From Alphaproteobacteria bacterium (GTDB lineage: Bacteria; Pseudomonadota; Alphaproteobacteria; Micavibrionales; Micavibrionaceae): 6,319 bases of DNA. The stretch is from the NCBI GenBank assembly GCA_030427765.1, contig JAUICS010000082.1:1-6319 (forward strand), written 5' to 3'. The position numbers and the translations under genes are program-made. Of this stretch, positions 1-6,319 are shown one piece after another. The notes beneath the pieces are model-generated. The model had not been told where the DNA came from. It was given only the letters and a program-made list of their open reading frames with translations, and searched no databases. The number at the start of each line of letters is the position of its first letter. The stretch's first letter is position 1.

Positions 1-450
1 GCGAGCACAATCGTAAACGACCTTGGGCATCATTTGATTATCGACCCGCTCGACCCATGGATTGGCGATACAAACATCGAAAAAACACTTTTTCACCTGT
101 ATAACCTGCTTAAAGAAGTCAACGGCACGTGCCTGATGACCATGCGCATGACGCCCATACAGACGGAATTTTCGATCCCCGATCTTGCGTCACGACTACG
201 GTCCGTCCCATTGGCCCGTATTGAAAATCCGGATGAAGCGATCTTATCTGCACTGATGGTAAAATTATTTCACGATCGGCAGTTAACAATCGACCACAAT
301 CTGATCAATTACGTTATACCGCGTATGGAGCGTTCATTTGCCGCCGTGAAAGACATTGTTGAAAAAGCAGACAGCTACGCCCTTGCCACCAAGAAGCCGG
401 TCAATATTTCAATACTTCGAAAAATTTTACTGGACGGGAATACCGATTAA
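1..450 (+). CDS. hdaA: HdaA/Hda-type DnaA-family regulator of replication initiation (3' part, 5' end outside window)
   Basis: The frame is open from base 1, giving 149 residues of the C-terminal part of a protein normally about 220-240 residues long; the TTG at 34 is internal and not the start. Seen: a Walker B-like hydrophobic strand LIIDPLD (fragment residues 12-18), a sensor-1 region (LMTMRMTP, 45-52), the box VII motif DLASRL (61-66) that is identical in E. coli Hda, and a sensor-2 arginine region RMERSF (108-113). Known of the family: Hda/HdaA is an AAA+ DnaA paralogue without the DNA-binding domain IV; with the DNA-loaded sliding clamp it stimulates hydrolysis of DnaA-bound ATP and so prevents re-initiation. 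The fragment ends after the lid with no helix-turn-helix domain, which separates it from DnaA. The clamp-binding N-terminus and Walker A lie outside the window. Its stop codon overlaps that of the convergent sixA gene. Confidence 0.87.
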   Translation, partial: ASTIVNDLGHHLIIDPLDPWIGDTNIEKTLFHLYNLLKEVNGTCLMTMRMTPIQTEFSIPDLASRLRSVPLARIENPDEAILSALMVKLFHDRQLTIDHNLINYVIPRMERSFAAVKDIVEKADSYALATKKPVNISILRKILLDGNTD

Positions 451-941
451 TCCGTCAGGATGAGGTCGGTGATAGTGCCTGATTTCACCTGAATGTCTTT
501 CCAGTGATCGGCCTCAAACTGTCCGGCCACGAACATCCCTTTTTTGAAACCGGATATAACCTTGAAGACCATTTCATCATCACCCGATACAATAAGCATA
601 CGCGTAATGTCACTGATTGAAGGGTTATGACCGATTACGCATACCGAATCCTTACCATCATCGGCATTCTGTATGGCATCCAGATAATCACTACCGGCAC
701 CATTATAAAGCTTCTCATTCGTATCCGGTTTTGCATCAAACCCCAGGTTAGTAAATGTATCCATCGTGCGTTTTGCAGGTGATACAATAAACTGCGCGGG
801 TTCATATCCTTTATCCCGCATGAGGCCGCCAAGCTCCTTCGCCTGCGCCACCCCTTCATCATTCAGGGAACGTTCAAAATCTGACTTATCAAGGCCGTTT
901 TCAGCCTTCGCATGTCTAAGGAAATATACCGTTTTTGTCAT
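447..941 (-). CDS. sixA: SixA-like phosphohistidine phosphatase (histidine phosphatase superfamily)
   Basis: A 164-residue protein of the short RHG (phosphoglycerate-mutase-like) type, the usual size for SixA. Seen: the N-terminal catalytic motif LRHAKAE with R9 and H10 (the phosphate-accepting histidine), SPAKRT with R58, the E76-K-L-Y segment, and GHNPS with the second histidine H105. Known: E. coli SixA removes phosphate from phosphohistidine of signalling proteins, first described for ArcB and later for the nitrogen-PTS protein NPr; alphaproteobacterial homologues are mostly uncharacterised, so the substrate here is unknown. ATG at 941 is chosen over the in-frame GTG at 947 because an AGGA sits 7 bases before the ATG but only one base before the GTG. 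It lies 41 bp after rnd on the same strand and could be co-transcribed with it. No signal peptide or membrane segment is seen, so it should be cytosolic. Confidence 0.87.
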   Translation of the reverse strand: MTKTVYFLRHAKAENGLDKSDFERSLNDEGVAQAKELGGLMRDKGYEPAQFIVSPAKRTMDTFTNLGFDAKPDTNEKLYNGAGSDYLDAIQNADDGKDSVCVIGHNPSISDITRMLIVSGDDEMVFKVISGFKKGMFVAGQFEADHWKDIQVKSGTITDLILTD

Positions 942-948
942 ACCCACA

Positions 949-952
949 TCCT
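949..952 (-). promoter_or_regulatory. Shine-Dalgarno site of sixA
   Basis: AGGA on the minus strand, separated by 7 bases from the ATG at 941. This spacing decides the start: the alternative GTG at 947 would be only one base away. An out-of-frame ATG directly after the AGGA opens only a three-codon frame and is unlikely to matter. Confidence 0.6.
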
Positions 953-982
953 AAATGAAAAACACCGTGTTGCAACCTGCTT

Positions 983-2128
983 TTACAATTTCTGTTTCTG
1001 CAGTTTTCCATCCTTAAGACATAATGCAAGCTCACCTTTTTTTAAAGATCGTACATACTGGCCAAATATTTCGTACCGCCACCCCTTCATCGCCGCCACA
1101 TTCGCCTCATCATCCAGCGTTATGGTTTCCAGATCGTCATTCGATGCTATCATTTTTGATGCTACATAAAATTCTGCCGATTGTATTTTCAAAAGCATTT
1201 TCAGCATTTCAAATGTCGGTTTATCATCCGATGATAAAAAATTCTTTTGCGGCAATCGTGGACATGCCGAATTCGGTGTATTTCGGGCAATATCAACAAG
1301 TTCCATCAGCTGGTTTTTCAAATTTTTATCATGATCAGGGAAACTGCGGATTTTTGAAAATTCCTTCTTCGACTTTGGAAGAAGGTTCGATACCTGCATA
1401 ATGATTTCGTCTTTAATAATACGGGAACGCGGTACATTTCGGTTCTGCGCCTCAATCTCGCGCCACGCCGCAATTTGACGTGCGGCCTCCAGTGAATGCG
1501 GCTTGTTTGACCGCAACTTCAAACGGTTCCAAGTTTCGTATGGGTCGATTTTATAATTTGATTCGTCAATCAGATTTTCCATTTCCTCATTGACCCATTT
1601 CATACGGTCAGATGATTCCATGCGGTCTTTGAGGTCAACATAAATTTTCTGTAGGTAAATCACATCGTTCAGGGCGTATTGCAATTGGTCCGGTTTCAAT
1701 GGACGATGCGCCCAATCCATAAACTGGTTCTTCTTATCAATTGTAACGCCGCATATATCCTGACATAGCGTATTATAAGCAACCGATTCGCCATATCCGC
1801 AAACCATCGCCGCAATCTGCGTGTCGAAAATCGGGTACGGAATTGTTTCCGTCAGGTTGTAAAGGATCTCCAGATCCTGCCGCCCCGCATGAAACACCTT
1901 TACGATATTCTTGTTTTCAAACAAATCATAAAGCGGCGACCAATCCAGATCGCTGACAATCGGGTCAAGCGCAACGGCATCTTGCCCTTGAATAGCTAGC
2001 TGTATTAAACACAAACGCGGGTAGTATGTACGGTCACGTACAAATTCCGTATCGACAAACAGGGCATCTGCCCCTTCCGCGGATTTACAAAATGTATCGA
2101 GATCATCCTGATTGAGTAAAATCGTCAT
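983..2128 (-). CDS. rnd: Ribonuclease D (3'-5' exoribonuclease, DEDDy family)
   Basis: A 381-residue protein, close to E. coli RNase D (about 375). Seen: the DEDDy exonuclease domain in the first ~175 residues with Exo I DTEF (D26, E28), Exo II HAGRQDL (D85) and Exo III YALND (Y151, D155), so all four acidic residues and the tyrosine are present. A first HRDC domain follows at about 210-290 (AAWREIEAQNRNVPR, 220-234) and a more divergent second HRDC-like segment at about 300-375 (KGWRYEIFG, 348-356). Known: RNase D trims the 3' ends of tRNA precursors and other small RNAs using two metal ions, with HRDC domains aiding RNA binding. ATG at 2128 is the first in-frame start after an in-frame TAA at 2138-2140 and gives the expected N-terminus, but no Shine-Dalgarno sequence is visible near it. 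The 79-bp gap upstream, after the ATPase gene, holds a TATAAT box. Confidence 0.95.
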   Translation of the reverse strand: MTILLNQDDLDTFCKSAEGADALFVDTEFVRDRTYYPRLCLIQLAIQGQDAVALDPIVSDLDWSPLYDLFENKNIVKVFHAGRQDLEILYNLTETIPYPIFDTQIAAMVCGYGESVAYNTLCQDICGVTIDKKNQFMDWAHRPLKPDQLQYALNDVIYLQKIYVDLKDRMESSDRMKWVNEEMENLIDESNYKIDPYETWNRLKLRSNKPHSLEAARQIAAWREIEAQNRNVPRSRIIKDEIIMQVSNLLPKSKKEFSKIRSFPDHDKNLKNQLMELVDIARNTPNSACPRLPQKNFLSSDDKPTFEMLKMLLKIQSAEFYVASKMIASNDDLETITLDDEANVAAMKGWRYEIFGQYVRSLKKGELALCLKDGKLQKQKL

Positions 2129-2187
2129 ATATGAAGATTACTGTGTTCCCACCAATGCGAAAAGGTAAACCTTCATGTTATCAGCGT

Positions 2188-2193
2188 ATTATA
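2188..2193 (-). promoter_or_regulatory. Possible -10 box of an rnd promoter
   Basis: A perfect TATAAT on the minus strand, just downstream of the ATPase stop codon. Transcription would start near 2181 and leave a leader of about 53 bases before the rnd ATG. The matching -35 position (GGATTT at 2211-2216 with a 17-base spacer, overlapping the end of the ATPase gene) is poor, so the call rests on the -10 box and its position in the gap. Confidence 0.33.
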
Positions 2194-2207
2194 GGCAGAA
2201 AATTACT

Positions 2208-4427
2208 TTAAAATCCTAATGTACGGTGCCGCGCAGAACGAATATCAACTTGTTGCTGAAGCAACGATACAATTTTTCCACCATCAATATCATCACGTTT
2301 ACGTGTTAATTTTGAAACCATAGCAAAATCATCAGGAACCAAGCCGTCCATCTTTTTCACGGATGCCGGTGCCTTCCCATCGAAATACACTTCATATGCA
2401 AGTCCGCGTTGATGCTCCGTGAGTGTTTGAAGTTTCAGGTGATCGGTAAACAAGAACGTAAATTCTTCCGGGAAATCCAATTGATCATTGTCGCTGGTCA
2501 CGGCGAATGGCAATTTATGCTCAAGCGCACAACGTATAAATGTTTTCACCAAATCTTGCTTACGCCATGTCACACCATCGGTGTTATTCGGATTTTGTGC
2601 CAGATGTTCAATGTCCCTTATCACCAGAAAACGGCGGGATTTCTGTGCCTGCATAAATGCGTTTTCAACATGATCTTCCGGTGTCGATTGCTGAGTCGGT
2701 TTTGCAAGGTCCTCCATCGACGCTTCAAGGATATTCATGTTCATTTCCTCAGCCATATAAGCAAGCGTGCTTTGCTTACCTGTACCCTCACGTCCCTGAA
2801 CAATCATAGAAAATGGAATGCGTGCCTTACCTTTTTTGATCAATGCACCAATACGATTTGCCGCACGTTCTTTTCCTATGTTAAGCAGGCGCGGTGTATA
2901 TTTATCAAGCAGACCGTCATCAACAACATCCGGCATGGATTGCGTTACCGCCGCCATCCCGAGTCCGGTACGAACCGCGTTTTTAACGGCCTTGGCAATT
3001 GTTCGCGGGGATACGGCATATGTGCGGGCAAGTTTTAATGTATCGAACTGCTCAACATCCAATCCAGCCATTTCAAGACGTCGGTCCCAAATTTTCTTTC
3101 GCACCAATGTTGGCGGATAATCCATGTACAGAACATATGAAAAACGGTCCACAAATGACGGATGGAATTTATCAATATCATTAATGGTCCAGATGGCCGG
3201 ACGGTGATTTTCCTCAGTAATACGGTTTAGGCCCAATTTACTGGCCGGGTCGGCACGTTTACTTGAATCACTTGAATTCGGAACCGTGTCTTCGGCCTCA
3301 TCAAACAAAATCCATGACGACGGATCGTCTTTTAAAAGGGCCTGCGTACGCTCATATATGTTAAGCCGTGCCGGACCCGAATTTTTCCCCTCATCCGCAT
3401 CGACATATGTAATGGCCTCCAGATCGCCATCTTCATCATATTCACGGCGCTGCGCCCCAACAGTTGGATGCCCTCCTTCAATGGAATGCAGCTTGATTCC
3501 ATGTTTTTTGGCAATAGCCTTTGCAAGTTCGGTTTTACCCGTACCCGGCGGTCCGACCATAAGGACGTTCACGCCTTTCTGACGTTTATCACCATCACCC
3601 AGCAACAAATCTTCAATGAATTTGAGTTCATCCCCCAAATAGGCATAGTCTTCATCAAGATCCAGATCGGTATCGGTAATCGGCGGCAGTAACTGACTCA
3701 CCAAATCTTCAACCGTTGTATCGGGTTGGTTCAATGCGCGAAAGAAATTCATATCCCCTTCCGGCAAATTATTTCCGAACTGTTTATAAAATATGTTGTA
3801 ACGGGCGATAACGGATTTTTCGCTCAGTAGCTGGGCGTAAATATCTTTTTTCTTTGGGTCACCTAGCAATAGACTTATGCCTGCACCCATTTTTTCAAGG
3901 TCGTTTTCAAGGAATGCATTCAGGAAACGTGTAAATTGTGTATTCGCGCCGGCAACAAATAAAAACAGAATCATCCGCTGCGTCGACTGGCCAAAACCAA
4001 GAAACTCACACAAGGCCACAAGGTTTTTAAGTGTTAACGGCAGGTTTTCCGGTTTTGTCGGGAATGCAGGATCATTTTCATCAAATTGCTGCAGTTTTGC
4101 TTCGAGCAAGTTTTGAACTGTATCCCAATCTTTTTTCTTAACCTTTTTACCCGTATTCTCATCGTTTGCTGGATAAACTGAAATATCTTTCTTGCCACGT
4201 TTGGTAAAACCAACTTCTTCGAGTTCATCCTGATCGAATGCCGTTTCAATAGCGCTTATGAAATTATACGCCGTCTGCGTTTCAAAATTCACGGTGTTCA
4301 TGAGATTGAGCATGTAAACAAGTGACATATAGTCGGAAAAACTGTCACGGCCGCCAAGAAGACGTTCAATGTCTGTTAAATCAGCCGCTGGCCCGCCTTT
4401 TTGCACAATAGAAAATGGTAGTTTCAT
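2208..4427 (-). CDS. Tandem-AAA family ATPase of unknown function, second AAA module degenerate
   Basis: A cytosolic protein of 739 residues from ATG 4427. An in-frame TTG at 4442 would add five residues but has no ribosome-binding site, whereas the ATG has AGGGA four bases upstream. In 739-residue numbering: residues 1-275 are a mostly helical N-terminal region with no domain I recognise, ending in an acidic stretch (about 250-280). AAA module 1 has Walker A GPPGTGKT (292-299), Walker B ILFDEAED (373-380), sensor 1 with N416, an arginine-finger candidate in FVDRF (R428) and a sensor-2 SPR (R475). A YTPRLLN linker (510-516) leads to module 2, with P-loop GREGTGKQS (545-553), a Walker B position reading LVIRDIE (601-607) and no arginine in the finger region (EEFTFLF, 655-661). 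The overall plan recalls proteobacterial two-module AAA proteins related to COG0464, which have no assigned role that I know of. Substrate and partners are unknown. It lies between mfd and rnd and appears to have its own promoter. Confidence 0.85.
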   Translation of the reverse strand: MKLPFSIVQKGGPAADLTDIERLLGGRDSFSDYMSLVYMLNLMNTVNFETQTAYNFISAIETAFDQDELEEVGFTKRGKKDISVYPANDENTGKKVKKKDWDTVQNLLEAKLQQFDENDPAFPTKPENLPLTLKNLVALCEFLGFGQSTQRMILFLFVAGANTQFTRFLNAFLENDLEKMGAGISLLLGDPKKKDIYAQLLSEKSVIARYNIFYKQFGNNLPEGDMNFFRALNQPDTTVEDLVSQLLPPITDTDLDLDEDYAYLGDELKFIEDLLLGDGDKRQKGVNVLMVGPPGTGKTELAKAIAKKHGIKLHSIEGGHPTVGAQRREYDEDGDLEAITYVDADEGKNSGPARLNIYERTQALLKDDPSSWILFDEAEDTVPNSSDSSKRADPASKLGLNRITEENHRPAIWTINDIDKFHPSFVDRFSYVLYMDYPPTLVRKKIWDRRLEMAGLDVEQFDTLKLARTYAVSPRTIAKAVKNAVRTGLGMAAVTQSMPDVVDDGLLDKYTPRLLNIGKERAANRIGALIKKGKARIPFSMIVQGREGTGKQSTLAYMAEEMNMNILEASMEDLAKPTQQSTPEDHVENAFMQAQKSRRFLVIRDIEHLAQNPNNTDGVTWRKQDLVKTFIRCALEHKLPFAVTSDNDQLDFPEEFTFLFTDHLKLQTLTEHQRGLAYEVYFDGKAPASVKKMDGLVPDDFAMVSKLTRKRDDIDGGKIVSLLQQQVDIRSARHRTLGF

Positions 4428-4431
4428 AGTG

Positions 4432-4436
4432 TCCCT
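4432..4436 (-). promoter_or_regulatory. Shine-Dalgarno site of the tandem-AAA ATPase gene
   Basis: AGGGA on the minus strand, four bases before the ATG at 4427. It lies inside the extra reading frame that would begin at TTG 4442, which supports the ATG as the real start. Confidence 0.6.
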
Positions 4437-4458
4437 GCTCAATTTTTGGTATCATTTT

Positions 4459-4486
4459 GTTATATATAAAAATAAGTATATGTAAA
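4459..4486 (-). promoter_or_regulatory. Sigma70-like promoter for the tandem-AAA ATPase gene
   Basis: On the minus strand, TTTACA (plus-strand 4481-4486, five of six matches to the -35 consensus) is followed after 16 bases by TATAAC (4459-4464, five of six matches to the -10 consensus). The start point would be near 4452, giving a leader of about 25 bases that contains the AGGGA ribosome-binding site. The whole gap between mfd and this gene is strongly AT-rich, which supports a promoter but also makes chance matches easier. If real, the ATPase and perhaps rnd and sixA are transcribed independently of mfd. Confidence 0.5.
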
Positions 4487-4504
4487 TACAGAAATTCGAT
4501 TTTT

Positions 4505-6319
4505 TTATAATGAGACAAGTTCTTTCATCAAATTTTCAACACCTTTCATCCGCATTTTTGCCTTTTCCCAAAAACGCATAATGACCAGTTTTTGATCGGA
4601 ACGGAGGGATACCGTCCCCTTCTTCGCGGCCATCCATTCAACAAGCCCCTGCAGATTTGGCGGACTATCGTTGTGGAATCCAATGACTACGCCTTTCGGC
4701 CCGGCCTCAACCTTATCAACACCGGCCTTTTTACAAAGCTGCTTGATCGCAACAATTTGCAGAAGGTTTTCAACCTCATCCGGAAACTCCCCGAACCGGT
4801 CAATCATTTCGGCGGCAAATAATTCGATATCATCTTTTGTTTCCAGCGTGGATAAACGGCGGTAAAGGGACATACGCAGCCCCAAATCCTCAACATATGT
4901 TTCGGGGATGAGAACAGAAATACCAACATTGATCTGCGGCGACCATGCACCGTCATCACCATCATCCTCGATACCGGCACCATGTTTTGCCGCGGCCACC
5001 GCGTCCTCTAACATTTGCTGGTAAAGCTCCACGCCGACCTCTTTAATATGACCGGATTGTTCTTCACCAAGCAAATTCCCGGCGCCGCGGATATCCATAT
5101 CGTGACTGGCAAGCTGAAATCCCGCACCAAGCGTGTCGAGGGTCTCAATAACCTCCAACCGCTTTTGCGCACTATCCGTCAGTTTTTTATTCGGCTCAAA
5201 CGTTAAATAGGCATAGGCCCGCGTCTTCGAACGGCCAATTCGCCCCCTGATTTGATAAAGCTGGGCCAAGCCAAACATTTCAGACCGGTGGACGATCATC
5301 GTGTTGGCGGTTGGAATATCAAGACCTGATTCGATAATGTTTGTGGCAAGCAGCAAATTATATTGCCCGTCATAAAACGCATTCATACGGTCTTCTAAAT
5401 CGGATGGCGACATCTGCCCATGCGCGGTCACAACTTTAATTTCCGGCACCAGTTCCTTCAGATTGTCTTCAACATCCTTCAAATCCTTAATGCGTGGACA
5501 AACATAAAAAATCTGACCGCCGCGGTAATATTCACGCATGATGGCTTCCCGTATCACAACGGGATCGAACGGCAGCACGAATGTACGGATGGCCAAACGG
5601 TCAACAGGCGGCGTGGCAATAAGGCTCATTTCCTTCACGCCGGTCAGTGATAATTGCAATGTTCGCGGAATTGGTGTGGCGGTCATCGTCAGAACATGCA
5701 CATCGGCACGCATTTCCTTCAAGCGCTCCTTTTGCTTCACACCGAATTTTTGTTCTTCGTCGATGATCATCAGGCCCAGATGGGCGAATTTTATGGATTG
5801 TGCCAATAGGGCATGTGTCCCGATCACAATATTCACACTGCCCTCTGCCAACCCGTCTTTTGTAAGTTTGGCATCCCGCGCGCTAACAAGCCGCGAAAGC
5901 TGTTCAACCCTTAATCCCGTCCCCTTAAACCGATCGACAAAGTTTTTATAATGCTGGCGCGCAAGCAATGTCGTCGGCACAACGACGGCAACCTGAACAC
6001 CACTCATCGCCGCGACGTAGGCGGCGCGGATGGCAACCTCGGTTTTTCCGAAACCAACATCACCACAAATAAGGCGGTCCATCGGACGGCCACTATTTAA
6101 ACTTTCCAGCGTGTCATTAATGGCGCGGCGTTGATCCTCTGTTTCATGGTATGGAAAACGGGCGGCGAATTCTTGATACACGTTATCATTTACATGAAGT
6201 TTTTCGCCCTTACGCAATTCACGTGCGGCGGCAATTTCCAGAAGCTGCCCCGCAATTTTCATCAGATCTTTTTTGACCTTTGACTTACGTGCCTGCCATC
6301 CCGCACCGCCGAGTTTATC
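4505..6319 (-). CDS. mfd: Transcription-repair coupling factor Mfd (C-terminal half, start outside window)
   Basis: The frame is open to the right edge, so these 604 residues are about the last half of a protein normally near 1150; the ATG at 6262 is internal. Fragment residues 1-13 (from DKLGGAGW) match the Mfd segment just after the RNA-polymerase-interacting domain. The superfamily 2 helicase motifs are complete: GDVGFGKT (86-93), DEEQ (187-190), TATPIPR (213-219), TNIIESGLDIP (326-336) and QIRGRIGR (356-363). The RecG-like TRG translocation motif follows (about 395-426, with RGAGNLLGEEQSG). After a short acidic linker (about 450-461) comes the C-terminal D7 domain (about 462-575). Known: Mfd binds stalled RNA polymerase, pushes it off using DNA translocation and recruits UvrA; D7 holds the UvrA-binding surface shut. 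The N-terminal UvrB-like and polymerase-binding domains are not in the window. No intrinsic terminator follows the stop codon. Confidence 0.96.
   Translation of the reverse strand, partial: DKLGGAGWQARKSKVKKDLMKIAGQLLEIAAARELRKGEKLHVNDNVYQEFAARFPYHETEDQRRAINDTLESLNSGRPMDRLICGDVGFGKTEVAIRAAYVAAMSGVQVAVVVPTTLLARQHYKNFVDRFKGTGLRVEQLSRLVSARDAKLTKDGLAEGSVNIVIGTHALLAQSIKFAHLGLMIIDEEQKFGVKQKERLKEMRADVHVLTMTATPIPRTLQLSLTGVKEMSLIATPPVDRLAIRTFVLPFDPVVIREAIMREYYRGGQIFYVCPRIKDLKDVEDNLKELVPEIKVVTAHGQMSPSDLEDRMNAFYDGQYNLLLATNIIESGLDIPTANTMIVHRSEMFGLAQLYQIRGRIGRSKTRAYAYLTFEPNKKLTDSAQKRLEVIETLDTLGAGFQLASHDMDIRGAGNLLGEEQSGHIKEVGVELYQQMLEDAVAAAKHGAGIEDDGDDGAWSPQINVGISVLIPETYVEDLGLRMSLYRRLSTLETKDDIELFAAEMIDRFGEFPDEVENLLQIVAIKQLCKKAGVDKVEAGPKGVVIGFHNDSPPNLQGLVEWMAAKKGTVSLRSDQKLVIMRFWEKAKMRMKGVENLMKELVSL

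Noticed and set aside
961..976. Overlapping inverted repeats (AACAC-C-GTGTT and GTTGCAAC) between rnd and sixA, with a short T run on the minus strand, as an intrinsic terminator
   Set aside because: The first repeat has a one-base centre, so only about three base pairs could form, and the T run is short and broken. Too weak to call.
912..1401. Plus-strand open frames of 85 and 125 codons opposite the end of rnd
   Set aside because: They are antisense to the rnd HRDC region, carry no recognisable motif and have no ribosome-binding support.
2409..3038. Plus-strand open frame of 209 codons opposite the ATPase gene
   Set aside because: It lies wholly antisense to a clear AAA coding region, its product has no recognisable motif and is rich in Cys, His and Arg as expected of a shadow frame, and other unrelated frames overlap it.
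4428..4442. TTG at 4442 as the start of the ATPase gene
   Set aside because: It has no Shine-Dalgarno sequence and the AGGGA inside this stretch is placed correctly for the ATG at 4427.
5538..5951. Plus-strand open frame of 137 codons opposite mfd
   Set aside because: It is antisense to the conserved helicase motifs of mfd, which explain the sequence fully, and its own product has no domain character.
2208..6319. A defence island or mobile element built around the AAA ATPase
   Set aside because: The flanking genes are housekeeping genes, there are no transposase, integrase, nuclease or toxin partners, no repeats or tRNA edge, and the ATPase shows no obvious compositional break from its neighbours.

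Overview
The window looks like ordinary chromosomal core sequence from an alphaproteobacterium of moderate GC (mid-40s percent by eye). The evidence is an HdaA-type DnaA-family fragment, a two-HRDC RNase D, and Mfd with the DEEQ helicase box. A deep or AT-richer lineage such as Micavibrio-like or Rhodospirillales-like bacteria would fit, but the genus cannot be fixed from the sequence. No mobile elements, CRISPR arrays, rRNA or tRNA genes were seen.

Layout: the 3' part of hdaA (1-450, plus strand) runs in from the left edge and meets sixA tail to tail, their stop codons sharing the four bases TTAA at 447-450. Everything to the right is on the minus strand. Read in the direction of transcription, it is the C-terminal half of mfd (6319-4505), a 77-bp AT-rich gap holding a good sigma70-like promoter, a tandem-AAA ATPase of about 739 residues (4427-2208), a 79-bp gap with a weaker promoter-like -10 box, rnd (2128-983), a 41-bp gap, and sixA (941-447). 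There is no gene-free stretch over 300 bases. The intergenic gaps hold only the promoter and ribosome-binding signals listed and no convincing intrinsic terminator, so read-through from one gene to the next is possible.

Function: hdaA (control of DnaA activity), mfd (transcription-coupled repair), rnd (RNA 3' processing) and sixA (phosphohistidine phosphatase) are housekeeping genes with no obvious joint pathway. The least understood gene is the tandem-AAA ATPase. Its first AAA module keeps all recognisable catalytic elements. Its second keeps a P-loop but has lost the Walker B acidic pattern and the arginine finger. No clearly new multi-gene system is visible. The ATPase, and its independent promoter between mfd and rnd, is the best candidate for a second look.
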